DNA from: Gymnopus androsaceus JB14
Lineage: Eukaryota > Basidiomycota > Agaricomycetes > Agaricales > Omphalotaceae
NCBI GenBank assembly: GCA_009733575.1
Contig: ML769424.1
Location: forward strand, 255,410-319,409
DNA length: 64,000 nucleotides
Reading direction: 5' to 3'
The translations under genes were made by a program, and so were the position numbers. This document shows positions 24,740 to 36,482 of the stretch, one piece after another. The notes beneath the pieces were generated by a model. It was not told where the DNA came from and ran no database searches. It worked only from the letters and a program-made list of their open reading frames with translations. Position 1 is the stretch's first letter. Each line of letters starts with the position of its first letter.

Positions 24740-26179
24740 TCATAGACAGCAAGGTTTGGGATGAAACGTACAATATTGACAAGGTTTTCCATTAACAGCA
24801 TTAAATTTTCGGTGAGTATTGTCAGATTCGGATACAAAGTGTGTATGGGACTGGGGACTAATGCGTATACCCTGGACGAGTGATTCAAGAGACTCGTTTA
24901 GAGCATTTTTATACCAGATGAAATCTACCCGCTGCAAGATGCATTGCGAGTCGATCAGCATCGTTTTGAACTCATCGAATCGATTTCGATTGCGTTCAAT
25001 GCCAATCATCAAAGCGCGCACACGAGTTAATTTTGGCAGAGAGACGTGCTGCCAAAAACCAGTCGGAGAACGGTCATTGATGTCCAGGATCTCCAGCCTC
25101 GTCAGGCTGGAATGTAGAATAGGGGATGAAATGGATAGGATTGTCGGTACCTCCAAGGACTGCGAATCAGAGATTGAGCGCTTTAGCTCAAAAGTCTCCA
25201 AAAGGGGACATTTCTGCAATAAAGCAGCAAAGGAGTGACCAACGTATGTGTGAATCTTCAGAGTGGTCAAGTTCCGGAGATCGAAGAGATCAGAGAGACG
25301 GTAGGAAGACATGGTGAGAGTATAGAGACGAGGGCAGTGACTGAACGTTGTTCCATAGAATCCAGGTTCAAAAGTCTGGTGATCAGACAGAATCTCCAAA
25401 ACTTCGAGGGCAGGAAAAGTCGTGATTTGAGAACATACCCGCTCTAGCATGTGAGCTAGATGATGCTTTGACCATATAAAGCACAGCTTTGCCTCCCTCC
25501 ATCTGCTCGCCTGCTCAGAGAGAGCGTCTAAAGTAGGGAACAACCCACTGGAATCCTTTAGAGAGTGACCGCGAAAAAATACGCCAAGAGATATAGGCGC
25601 AGTAGTCCCCGAGCGTAGCAACAATTCCTTCAGGCAGGCTTCCATATATCCAAAACCGGATGCTTTCGATGAATATACATCAACTCGCCCCCGAAGTTCA
25701 AAATGGTTCCAGAATGAAGAGCTAGAGAGGATGATTTCTCGCCAATGAGAACAAATCCCTGTAAGTTGGAAGATCCAACCGCGGCATTGAAATTCTCCAT
25801 CATAATCATCCGTGGTCAGCTCGATAAATCCGCTATTACCATCTCGGATGAGTTTGAAAATGACGTACATAATCTCTGCTGGAAGAGTTCGGATAGGTGC
25901 AAAAAGAGATTCCTGGAATTCCAAGGCTTTCTCGAGGAGAATGCGAGCAGTTGCATTAGTGCAGCTCTTGAGATCATGCTGTGTTTGCTCTATAAGAGCG
26001 TGTAGCTGTGACCGTTCAGCAGATGATTTTGGGAAATCATTGGAACGGGTTCTTGCTAGGACTTCCTGGTACTTCTCGTAGGCCTCTGAGTAGGCTTCGG
26101 ATTGAGAAGTAGACATGGTTGACAATCTTCTAGCGACCCTTGTTAGTGGACGTGAGGTGCAAAGGCTGTCGGCATTCAA
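24740..26179 (-). CDS. F-box protein, single exon
   Basis: A 479-codon uninterrupted frame. The N-terminal helix (about residues 25-90; QSEAYSEAYEKYQEVLARTR) precedes FAPIRTLPAEIMYVIFKLI..GICSHWREIILSSSSFWNHF, the F-box form typical of Agaricomycete expansions. The remaining Leu-rich sequence has no sharp repeats. A short Cys-rich end (CQYCTFHPKPCCL) could bind metal. An internal Met (MSTSQSE at about 26116) is an equally plausible start. By analogy it is an SCF substrate receptor; the target is unknown. Confidence 0.8.
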   Translation of the reverse strand: MNADSLCTSRPLTRVARRLSTMSTSQSEAYSEAYEKYQEVLARTRSNDFPKSSAERSQLHALIEQTQHDLKSCTNATARILLEKALEFQESLFAPIRTLPAEIMYVIFKLIRDGNSGFIELTTDDYDGEFQCRGWIFQLTGICSHWREIILSSSSFWNHFELRGRVDVYSSKASGFGYMEACLKELLLRSGTTAPISLGVFFRGHSLKDSSGLFPTLDALSEQASRWREAKLCFIWSKHHLAHMLERVCSQITTFPALEVLEILSDHQTFEPGFYGTTFSHCPRLYTLTMSSYRLSDLFDLRNLTTLKIHTYVGHSFAALLQKCPLLETFELKRSISDSQSLEVPTILSISSPILHSSLTRLEILDINDRSPTGFWQHVSLPKLTRVRALMIGIERNRNRFDEFKTMLIDSQCILQRVDFIWYKNALNESLESLVQGIRISPQSHTHFVSESDNTHRKFNAVNGKPCQYCTFHPKPCCL

Positions 26180-26776
26180 ATGATATAATCAGAATGTTTT
26201 GTGATTCTCCGAGTCGACCCATTTAGAGGTCGTTGTATTTTCTTTGATGCCCGCAGAAAAAACAAGGACCAAGTACGCATAAAGGGTTTGTGTATTGATG
26301 CAAACTAGGTGAGAGAACTGAAGCCTCACTGAAGGAAGGAACAAGCGCTAGATAGCGCCCAATCGCCATTTGCATCAGGCCATCAGGAAATACGCTTTAA
26401 CTCACTGGCCGTACCATGGTTCAACGCTGCTCGAAATTGAATAGATCTTCTCTTCGATGACTATCCCTGGGACGGATATGGACACAGAGCCAATGGACGG
26501 AACGATGAAGAGCTGTTTTACCTTCCTTTGTCGTCAAATTAACACCAGTTCCGACCTTGCCTTTCTCACATCTGGATTTGGGCTCAGGGGAGCGGTAGTC
26601 ATGCAGTGCTGTCGGAAGCCTCTAGCTCCAGCCTATGTGGGTCCAGGTGGGGATCTAGGTCTAGCAGTTCATTCGGACGAGCCTCGGAATCCGTTGCCTT
26701 CTTGATTTTACCTTCCCCTTCTTCGCCATCATAGTCTGAATCTTGCCTAAAAGTCATCTCCAAATATACCTTTACG
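26180..26776. other. Intergenic
   Basis: No convincing gene. It contains the F-box gene promoter and the 5' region of the plus-strand gene that follows. Confidence 0.4.
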
Positions 26777-29334
26777 ATGAAGAAGAGGACGAGGAACGCG
26801 GTATATATCGACGCCGCTTTGGGCCCTGGTGGAGTTGAGCGGAGGTTGAAGGACCTTGCGCATTCGTCTGCCTTGAAGAGGGAATTTTCCATATCCGATC
26901 CTTCTCTGGAAAGTGACTCGCAGTCGAAATGGTCCCCTGCTTCATCCTTGGTTGATTTGCATCAGCCGACTCGTTCTTGGTCTCGTTCAGGGTTGGGGTT
27001 GGGATTTTCAAAAGCATTCAAAGCTAAACATAGTCTTGCTTCTCCATTGACGCGTACTCCGACTTTGACTACAAATTCAAAGAAGACATTATCAGGTAAG
27101 CGAAACGAGCTTTCTCTTTCTCTCTGGTTTCTCATCCTGATTAATTTTGCTGTGATTTAGGTTCAAGCGAACCTGTTCCCTCACCTTTGTCTCCAAATCT
27201 GGACTTCGAGCTCAAGTCCAGGATGCATTGCTACTACCAGGCCCAGGTCTAGGGAGAAGGCAGAGGTTAACGAGTTTCGTTATGCGCAAATCCAACGGTT
27301 ATGCTAACATGGCAGGTGCGGGTACGGGCGCACAGGTCCCCCAGCTCCAGTTCCATGTTCCCTCATACCACCCAAAGATACAGCAGTAGATCGCCTTGCT
27401 CCACTCGAACTCTCGCTCTCCTCCAGTACCATTACCGTCCGTCCGGATACGGATGCTTCAGAATCAGACCCTTCCATCACGGGTGAATCTGAATCCAAGT
27501 CGAGTTCTACTATAGGTTCATCCTCCTGCTCGATCTTCTCAGTACCAGACGACTCGGATTCAGAATCGGACATCGACATCGACATGGATCTGATCGCTGT
27601 CGCTGCTGGGTTCGATTTCCCTGGTGCTTGGCATGGCGCATCTTCAAGTCTGATACCACCATTGTCACCGCTGTCTTCAAAGCTGCATTTGCAGTTAGAT
27701 TCTGGATCTGGAAATTCGGATAAGGAGGGAGAAACTTACGTCTATGCCTATGCGCGCGCCGACGAATTCGAGTCGGTATCCTTCGCATGAACGAGCTCCG
27801 TTGACGGTTATGTCTACAGGGTTTTCATTGACACCAGCATGTGCACCTACATCTATGGGCATTGATAATACGATAGGAGTAGGAAGAGAAGGCGGCTACA
27901 GGGATGCACAGGGATATGGGTTTAGATCATCCCGCTCATGTTCTCGACCCTCTACCTCTCCATCAACGTCGATATCGATATCTGGGGAAGCACAAATACA
28001 TGGGATAAGGGCCACGAGGAGTTTTGTACATCTCCCTCTTTCATCAGCGCATCATACCACTACGCATCATATGTTGCATGTGCGGGATGATTTGCGGAGT
28101 GGAAGGATACCTACTGTCGGAATTCCGTTAGGAGTGGGAATGGATTCTGGCGATTTACCATCCAGGTCTTCAAGCAGCCCGAATTTGAGGTCGAAGACAC
28201 CTGCATTCATACCTAGGCCTTCAAGGTCTCCTCATTCCTCTCACACTGCCTCTTCTACAAGTACGCCTACGCCTGCACCAGCCACACTAGGCTTGACTTC
28301 AACTCCGACTCCGACTCTGGCTTCGCGTTCACCAGGTTCAAATTATAGCCACCGAAAACCCAGGATATCCGGCGTGAGCCTCATTTCTCGTCTGACACTT
28401 GGCTCTTCAACCTCACTAGTATCCTCTGCCGCTGCCATGTCCTTTGCTGACCACGCTGCTCCTCCTGTACCACCGCTACCAGTCAATGAGCTACCGTTTG
28501 TTAAAGGCGTATCGGATACAACCGCGACGGGGACAGGAATGAGCTCGTTTATTTCTGCGTCGCCGTTGCTATCTAGGTCTGCGCCGGGGATGCTGGCTTT
28601 TACGGCTCCTGCTCCGCCTTCGCCTTGTGAACAGCTACTCCCGCTCACTCATGAGCATCATCAGCGCCAGCGGCCTACTACGGCTACCTCCTCCAACCTT
28701 AGCTCTCCCTCTTGTGCAATATTTGATCCATTGTCGACAATGTCTTCTAATCCTTCACATGAACGCAAAAATGGCTCGACCTTGAAGAAGAAACGGCAGT
28801 CTCTTGGATTAACTCTTGGTGGCTTACCTCTTTCCCTTCCTAAGCGTCCTTCTACTGCTCCGAGTCCTTCTCCCCGAGGAGTAGGCTCGACGTTGCTGGT
28901 ACCATTATCGCCAGAGTCCACCGGATTCGATCACGAACAGGGGCTAGGACATGGGCACACCAACTTGCACGGTAAAAAGAAACGCAAGTTGGTGGTAAAC
29001 GGCGTAACATCCAACGACGCATATCAGGCTGTGAAGAGTTGGTGTGAGAGTTTCGGGGAGGTGAGGAAGATTGAGACGAGGAAAGATGGGAGTCTAGTGG
29101 TTGATTGGAAGAGGAGGAGTGTTAGTGATACGGTATGTGTGCTGAGATTTTGATTTTTTTTGTTCACAAGGACTGCGGATGAGGCTTCTCGTTCGTAGAC
29201 TTTTTTTTCTTTCTTCTTTTCGTTTCATTACAATGTTTGACTGGGAAGCTGAGCATTTACAGGTGTGCCGCGTCCAAGCCACTGTGTTTATCCAAGGCGC
29301 TGGGAGCGTTGGACTCAGTTGGTATCAGTCCTGA
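26777..29334 (+). CDS. Low-complexity Ser/Pro-rich protein with RNA-recognition-like C-terminus
   Basis: The first exon begins MKKRTRNAVYIDAALGPGG and ends near 27093 (GTAAGC). A middle block (27340-27770) is Ser/Asp-rich (SVPDDSDSESDIDIDMD). A long final frame (to about 29131) is Ser/Thr/Pro-rich and ends KRKLVVNGVTSNDAYQAVKS, then WCESFGEVRKIETRKDGSLVVDW. It splices (GTATGT..TTACAG) to VCRVQATVFIQGAGSVGLSW. That C-terminal 70-residue unit reads as an RRM-like beta-alpha-beta fold. The rest looks disordered. The frame change near 27740-27830 and the exon before 27340 could not be resolved, so the middle of the model is tentative. Confidence 0.5.
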
Positions 29335-29733
29335 TCAAGGACAGTCATACGACATTTGTACTCGGTCTGTTCATTTTCTTTACTATTTGTTCATTAGAGT
29401 CTTAAGGTTGGAGAAAAAAATTATATAGCGTACATAGGTGTGATATAGGTGTGATGAGCGCTGAGCGCCCAGTCGCGTTGCGCACCGGTGCTCATCATGA
29501 TTCTTTGCCCTTTGCCCATTCCTATCTTAGTCTACGACTGGCTACACAGGCTTTTCTTTTCTGGCCATGGGTGACTTGCTTTTTTCACGATGAATTGATG
29601 TCAGCACTGAGAGTTTCGGGATGCCATGAGGCCCGATGAATGATAGTCAGCTATCCCTTTGTCCTATATTCTCTTTGTCTCAATAGCTCTTTTGCAGCTT
29701 CTAGGTGCATTGAAATCCTGGAATTGAACCACC
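29335..29733. other. Intergenic
   Basis: Spacer between the low-complexity gene and the F-box gene on the same strand; nothing recognised. Confidence 0.5.
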
Positions 29734-31061
29734 ATGTCTGTCTATCTCCCCCAGGAAATTGTGGAACTCATCCTCGACCAACTGAAAGATTCGCGATCTA
29801 CTCTCCTCCAGTGCTCTCTGGTGTCTCGTGCTTGGCGTATCCGTAGCCAATATCTGTTATTCTTGCGCCTTCGCCTTGCCTTTCAGACAAGTTGGGACTT
29901 CCCGGATGGTCGTAACATCTTGAACAATCATCAACCTGGGGAGAAATTCATGGGATACATATATCGTCTCGAAAAGACCCTTTTATCCAACAACTGCCAT
30001 CGTTTCCAATGTGCAGGAGCTTCTCCATCTGCTTTGTACCTCTGACTTGCAGGGCTGCGATGGAAGAGCTCCCTATCAAACTCCCTTTCACCCAACTTCA
30101 GGCCTTGCGAATGACCTACCCCGTTATTTTGTGTAACACCAAGGAGAATATTCGTCGTGTCAGGCGTCTTTGCTCATTCATCGAGAATAACTCCTCCCTA
30201 CGCAGAATCACTATTGACCATCTTGTTTTGGATACGCAGACAATCCAGATGCTCATCAGGTCGTCGCGATCCCTGCCAAACTTGGACGACCTTTGTCTCA
30301 ATGAAACCAGACTCTCACCAAGTGTTTCCTCTGCATACGAGGACGTAGGATTACTTCGGACCGATCTTTTCACTTCGTCTCTTAAGAGACTGTGCTGGAA
30401 ACCAGCCCGGTCTCCTGCTGAAACTTCTGTCACCAATAGCGGGACTTTCATGAGCTTGGCAGAAGGATTTCCACGAAACATATCTTTGTGTGGCAAAACT
30501 ATCTTTCCTAATCTTGAGGAGCTGGCATTAGTTGGTCCAAATCATAAATGGGGATTCGACCTCATGTCACTTCATGCTACTACTCTCAAGCGCGTCAGCA
30601 TTGAACTTGGTGCGTATATTTTTTCGGACATATATACTAACACACAATAACTGTTGTTTCATACAGATTCTCATTGCGATCCGCTCTTATGTCCTCCAGA
30701 TGCTTTTTCGAGACTCAAGCGCCTCACACATCTGCAACTATTTTTTTCGAAACCTTGTCACGCAGTCCATGTGCTGTCCCTCCTAGAGGCGGATGCTCAT
30801 AAGCTCCCACTGCAGTCTCTTCGAATTGTGCTCCCCGAGCACTTTGAGGATTTCGTCCACATGCTAGATCCTCTTCTGAGTAGCATTGCTTCACGTTTGT
30901 CGCATTCACTCACGGAGATAGGGCTCTGTTTGGGTCATGATCTCGAGGACGGGAACTCATATAGAAGGGTGTTCGGGTGGTTAAACTTGTCCTTATTCAG
31001 GCTGCTATATACTTCGGATGGGCTTCTGGGGTACGATGAACCATCAATTTGGTGGGTTTAA
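29734..31061 (+). CDS. F-box protein
   Basis: MSVYLPQEIVELILDQLKDSRSTLLQCSLVSRAWRIRSQYLLF is a textbook F-box (residues 3-45). The C-terminal part is Leu-rich (IDHLVLDTQTIQMLIRSS; FPNLEELALVG; LKRLTHLQLFF). An intron at about 30610-30665 (GTGCGT..TACAG) is clear. The frame must change once more between about 29900 and 30060; I could not place a convincing intron there, so either a weak intron or a 1-nt indel is involved. It ends at 31061. Confidence 0.65.
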
Positions 31062-31577
31062 ACGAGATGTAGCCTGCTAGCTTCCAATTAGATTTTTTTT
31101 TCTTTCCGAGATAATTTTAACATTGGGTGGCGATTAGGAAGTGGGAAAGCCTGTCAATAGTATTGAACTGTGAACATGATCCAATAGATACTCAATCGAT
31201 GATCAGCAAAGCAACCTTCAATGGAAGAGAGGGAATGAATGTGGTGGCACGACTCTTACTAGTTTGATGAGTTTTGACGAAATAAATAGTCATGGGGAAA
31301 ATCATTCCAAGAGTATAATAGGAATGCTCTTAACGACTAAGTACCCTTAGCAAACCAAGGCTGCTGTAACTAGTCTAGTTGAACCAGCATCGAGCCTACG
31401 CAACGACCACAAGTGCACCTGATTATTATTCCCAGGGCGTCAAAGCATATGTTCTTAGACCACAAGACCACAATGCATGAATTGAATTTGCCGAATATCG
31501 ACACAAAGAAACATCGTGGTAAGTTACAACTACCACTGTGGGCCCGATATAGTTTTGGGCCACCTGGAAAGGGTAGG
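31062..31577. other. Intergenic
   Basis: AT-rich spacer with no coding signal; it leads into the TATA element of the next ORF. Confidence 0.5.
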
Positions 31578-31585
31578 TATAAAAG
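31578..31585 (+). promoter_or_regulatory. TATA box (TATAAAAG)
   Basis: A canonical TATA element 75 bp upstream of ATG 31660, followed by a C/A-rich leader (CACCCAGCTACACCCAAATG) typical of fungal 5' UTRs. Confidence 0.55.
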
Positions 31586-31659
31586 CGTCCTGACATTCCC
31601 GAACCACTCAACCAAAACCTTTTCCATCCCCATCCTCATCCACACCCAGCTACACCCAA

Positions 31660-32115
31660 ATGACGCCGTTGAACAACTCGAACGCAGTGGCGGAAGGAAT
31701 GACCCGCACGAAAGCTATCGAAACTAGCTCTCTCGGAGACGGTGCACCGACCTATATCATCTTCGATTCGAGTTTCCGTGTTCTCTTTTGCACGACGCTT
31801 CATGGATGCGATCACCGCGTTTCGGAGGGTACGCGCCATGATCATAGTACCAGTAGCCAGGCAGAAATCACTGACAATGATAGCGACGCTCCCCTCGATG
31901 ATACACAAAGTTATCTCAGCTTCAGCCTCCGCGTTCATGATAGCCATGGCCGGTACAGCAGCACGTTTTTCAGGACTGTTGACGAGATTGTTGATAACTT
32001 TACGCCATCGCTTCTCGTATCTGTTCAAAGTGACTGTGCCGCGGGAGAGGAATTCGAAGAAGAGGAATCGGATGATGGGGCAGAGGAACAGTCGGGGCAA
32101 ATGAAAGATCGTTAA
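31660..32115 (+). CDS. Small hypothetical protein
   Basis: A 151-codon frame, MTPLNNSNAVAEGMTRTKAI, with a strong upstream TATA/leader context. It is acidic at the C-terminus (EEFEEEESDDGAEEQSGQM) and has no signal peptide or known domain. The minus strand carries an equally long ORF (31636-32100), so the promoter context is the main reason for choosing this strand. It is convergent with kinase-like gene K2. Introns within the frame cannot be excluded. Confidence 0.35.
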   Translation: MTPLNNSNAVAEGMTRTKAIETSSLGDGAPTYIIFDSSFRVLFCTTLHGCDHRVSEGTRHDHSTSSQAEITDNDSDAPLDDTQSYLSFSLRVHDSHGRYSSTFFRTVDEIVDNFTPSLLVSVQSDCAAGEEFEEEESDDGAEEQSGQMKDR

Positions 32116-32407
32116 TAGGTGTTGTGGTGGGAGCCTCGGTGAGGCTGATGTGGCGACGCAGGCAGTATACTATTTCTCCTTTAACCAATAAAGCTTCTTT
32201 ATGTCCTCTTCTCGCAACTTGGAAAAGGAACTGGTTGGCCACTTGTTCCCACCACGAGAATCTCACTGCTAGTACTCTCGCGCCTGCCTATTTGCATCGG
32301 TGCTAGTGCACAGCGAAATACGCGTGAGGTTGGCGCTGAAGCCGCATGAAGCAGCAGCGGCAAGACGACTATCATAGACTTTGGGACGATAGATGACAAT
32401 GAACAGC

Positions 32408-33536
32408 CTATATTGGCAGGAGCACGGGTAGTCTTGAAACGCACACAACTATTAGCCTCGCATCATGTAACCGAAAAAACCACTCACGCTCTCTCCCAAA
32501 CAGGAACAGCCCAGCGATGATGACACCAAGCCATAAGATCATCCCAAGTGACATCGTCCCTAATAGACGAAAGGAATTTTCCGCCCCAGTCGATGATGTT
32601 GAGGTCAAGGATTTTGGTTCCTTCGGAGATAACCATGATATTTGGAATTATATTGTCGCTGGGGGGACGAAGGGATGAGATTAGATCTGTGAGTAAAAGT
32701 AAAGCAGCTCACCGATGAACGAAGCCATGCTCCAAGGCCAATCCCGCTACACGATCACACATCATGGTCAATGTATCGTTTATCATCTGTCTCTTGGTCT
32801 CCATATCCTTTGCAGCAATAAAACCCGGGGTCGATGTGAGCGCTCGTCCGGGCATCTTGAGCATAACAATTATCGGTTTAGCCTCGTATATCCCTTCCTC
32901 CTCATCAGCTCCTCCTTTCACCTTCTTCCTCGCCGTCGCCACCTGCATCTCCAACATCCCCGCGGCCACAAACTGTCCTACAATTTTGAGCGCTTTAACC
33001 TCTGCAATCATATCGTCGTCGATATCTTTGAGTACTTTGACGAGAAGACGGTCAGGAGTAGGGTTGAGGGCAGCGATGTTGGGAGGGAAGAGGTCGGAGA
33101 AGGACGGGTCGAAGGAGGAGACCGAGTAAATTCCAGCGTTGTTGTTTCCCAAGGAAGAGTGTTTTGTGGCGAGTGTGAGGCTTGGATTATGGGTTCGAAA
33201 GTGTTTTTCCGATCATCGTCTGTGAGAGATTTGGGATACGGAGCTATGACCCATTTCTGTGGACAGTCAGTGTATATTCTGCGCGCGCAGTTGTATGGAA
33301 TTATTCACCGGTAGTTTAAATTGCGTCGGGTACGTGTCAGCTGAGAGGACTGTCGCGTTTGCTGGAGAAACGGAAGTTGGAGACGGACTCGGTGAAAGCG
33401 AAGGTGAAAGCTGCCCTCCATAAAACAAACTCGGTTCTTCAAGCTCGAAATCCTTCTGCCTTGCCATAGGAGTTCCGGGCGTAAAGGCAATGTTGCACAA
33501 CGCCAGTCCTGCAGTGAGCAGCATTGATCCGAACAT
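32408..33536 (-). CDS. Secreted protein-kinase-like protein K2 (apparent frameshift)
   Basis: The chosen start at 33536 gives a signal peptide (MFGSMLLTAGLALCNIAF); an in-frame Met lies further upstream. Exons are 33536-33309, 33256-32713, 32658-32488 and 32432-32408. A Ser/Pro linker is followed by a domain homologous to K1: DRLLVKVLKD (beta3-type Lys), AEVKALKIVGQFVAAGMLE, PIIVMLKMPGRAL, MCDRVAGLALEHGF then VHRDNIIPN (H-R-D-x4-N catalytic loop, split by a phase-2 intron at the same place as K1) and LNIIDWGG in the DFG position. The frame shifts by one base near 33200 (KNTF to THNPSL) with no intron signal. The 3' end is short (ERALPVLLPI). Confidence 0.6.
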
Positions 33537-33985
33537 GCATTGCCATGGTTGTGCGGCGAGGACAGAATCGCTACCAGGTGTTGACCAACGAGTTGCGGGA
33601 CCGAAAAGGCGGGGCACGACATCCAGGGTTTTTATATACATGTCAACTATTCGGTGATGGAAGCGAGAAATAAAAAATGGAGCAAGCCTCGGCCGAAGGA
33701 GAGGCATCCAGATGCCGTGAGACAAGCAAACGGCATCAACGTCCAGCGGAGCGGCATCTTCACTTCCGCACCCATAGCTCGTTCGAGCATTCTGCTCGTA
33801 ACTTGCACCCTAAGTACTTACACAACTGCGTATACAATAGATATATTAATATCAGGGAAATCGATTATCAGACTATTGGATTCCCAAACTCGGGTACATA
33901 TGCCATTGTAGGTATCACATTCACCGAGTGAAAGTGAGTGTCGTCGAGCTGTATCGCATGAATCCACAACGCCATAGAATATTGT
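33537..33985. other. Intergenic, K2 upstream
   Basis: No convincing gene; it contains the K2 5' region. Confidence 0.4.
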
Positions 33986-34560
33986 TCAGACATCGAACCC
34001 GAAACCGACATATCTCCGTTCTTCTTGGATACTGTAGGCGACATCAAGTATGGTGATATCATCATCATCATCAAAGTCCCCAGCCAACAGAGGTTCCGTT
34101 TGCGCCGGGTTGAGGTGAGGGAGGTTTAACCAGTTGTTTAGACACCAATCTGAATCTGGCAGAGGAGAAAAAGTAGTCTCTGATCTCTCTGCCCTCATCA
34201 CACTCCACAGCTGGCACTCGAGCGAGAGTACCGGTACTGGAGGGATTGCTGCTTCTGCCTCTGCATCTGCGTTAGCAACAACGTTTGTTGAGCCTGATGG
34301 GAGGGAAACCTGTACGGCCATTGACGAGCTGCGGATAGAAGCGGGGGCCTGGGAGGGAAATTCGTGCCAGATATGACGATGTTCGCAGACAGGAGGAGAG
34401 TAGATAGATATACGGCACTGGTACGGCGACGAACGTTATATATTAGGTAGAGCACCACTGCAACCAAACCAGCAACGACCTCTCCGATCTCCCAGTCGAT
34501 GGTACCTGCATGTGTAGGAGAGGCCGACGAGGCGCCCGCATCGTGATGATAAGGTTGTAG
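33986..34560 (-). CDS. Candidate single-pass membrane protein
   Basis: One frame (about 34560-34400) reads HDAGASSASPTHAGTIDWE followed by a hydrophobic helix (VVAGLVAVVLYLIYNV) and basic RRR, an ectodomain-helix-stop-transfer pattern. A second frame (to 33986) reads WHEFPSQAPASIRSSSMAVQ and continues as an acidic tail ending ERRYVGFGFDV. They probably belong to one spliced gene, but I could not place the joining intron. No family is recognised. Confidence 0.3.
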
Positions 34561-34699
34561 ATAGTGACGAGACCAACTCAGAATCCCCGCAGAGAGACGG
34601 ACGGAACGAAGGATATACCTCTATCCCAAAGTTCCAGCACCTGCTCCTAAACGAGCGACTGAAGATCAGCAAGTACGGGCCAGGGGCTAAACATAGGGA

Positions 34700-36460
34700 T
34701 GTTTGTATGTTCTCTGACATATTGCGTTATCGCGACAACATTGCGAACGGAATCCTCAGTCGTTCTTTATGGCGAGGATCGCAGTGGATCGATTCTGGGA
34801 TTGGCCGATTTAGAAAATCAATGTTACGAGCCGAATGACGAGCAACCGAGTAAGGATAACCCGGCTACTCGCTCCAGCTCGTTTCATTGAGCGTCCGAAT
34901 CCAGTCGCCCGAGTCATATTCTCCATTCCCAAAAACTTCCTCCACCCTACTCTCTCCAACCAAGGTCGATTCCCCGTGCTGCATTTACATTCACATTGGT
35001 CCCTAGAAATTCCTGCGTTCGACAGCCGAGATTTGAAGGAAGGTTCAATGAGGTGAAACCGCGTCTAAAATCCATCTGGAAAAGGACCTCAAGAGAGAGC
35101 TGTAGAACCTGACGATAAGGTTCTCGCCGCTGGGCAAAGGGCTGGTGATCGGCGGTCTCCTAGTCCTCTGATTCAAAGTCAGAGGTATCGTCGCACGCTT
35201 CTCTTCTTGCTGAAGCATGAATGGATGGCTCGAGTTTAGGTTTCGATACCACGCGTGGTAGGGAAGAGGATGGGTCGCGACGATAGTCAAGAGTGAGCTA
35301 GTTATGTATCCTCATCAGACGTGACACTGTAGGATTCGACGCAGGAGGTGAATCTGCGCGTATTGGAAGCGGCAGTAGACGCATCCAAACTCCGTGCTTA
35401 GTGGGAAGCAGAAGTGATTCCTGGGTTGTCGATGCAGCAGCGATAGAATGGTTGATTCTGTCGATGTAGAATCTATAATTCCATGAGTCAATTTGATATA
35501 ATAAACCGAATCAAACATACCATCTCCACTGTGACCAACGCCATATGATTTCATATAGTTCATTGTGAGTTGGTTGACCTGAAGGAAAGAAAGAGGTATT
35601 CAGTTTTCTGACTCGCAGAAACGAATTGGTTAACGAAAAGAAACCGCTACGAAGCCACGAGCTTTGGAGAAGATGAATAGATCATCTACGTCGAGTTATG
35701 AAGACGTCGGACGAAGCATAGTAAAGCAGTTCTAGATATGTCGTTAACGCAAGATTATGTTTAGCTAACAAGTTCCACGATGATCGATGGCTGATTAACC
35801 GCTCGAATTCAGTAACTCTATACCAGCCTAACTAAATCGAATTTTCTCGGAGCATCTTCCTTCAGTCACGGTTTCACTGTCATGAAATGGAGTCTGGAAC
35901 GACGTATAATAGCGTATAATCTATCAGTGGGGAACGAGGAATGAAAACCGAGCAGAGGAACCAATTGCGGAGGTTTTCGAGGGCGCGGGTTTCAAGTCAT
36001 TCTAGCATGCTGCGATTAACCAGACGTTAGCGTCTAGGAAAAAGCAGGCGCAGGAATAGAAAAGCTTAGGAAGAAAATAAAGTTACATTCAAATCGATAG
36101 CTCAGATTCGTCCTTTGCATGTGGAGGATTTTAAGCATAATTAATCGTCAATCACAAGAGGATTTCGAAGAAAAATGAAAAGCGCTCTTTTGGGTGTTTC
36201 GTATGTTCGGAAGGCGCTCAACCTTTGGTCCAAGAACGTAGATTCAGCTATTTAATTTTAATACAATGAAAAACAGGTGGAAGCTAAAGAACGTTGTAAG
36301 TATTCCTTCTGATTCTTCCAAACTACACAAACATGTATTTCGATTTCCTTCCAAGTTCCCAACCGAATCGCGAGCTAGATAGTGATATACATATACCAGA
36401 GTACATATTGGGCAGGCTTATTTTCCCGAAAAATTCGACCTAGAGCAACACTCTTACCAT
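34700..36460. other. Gene-poor stretch
   Basis: Scattered ORFs under 85 codons without recognisable content; 35640-36460 is AT-rich with no ORF of note. Confidence 0.4.
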
Positions 36461-36482
36461 TCAATTGTGCAATGTCAAATCT

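Noticed and set aside
31636..32100. 154-codon minus-strand ORF
   Set aside because: It overlaps the plus-strand ORF that has a TATA box and leader, and K2 already ends at 32408; no domain or start context supports it.
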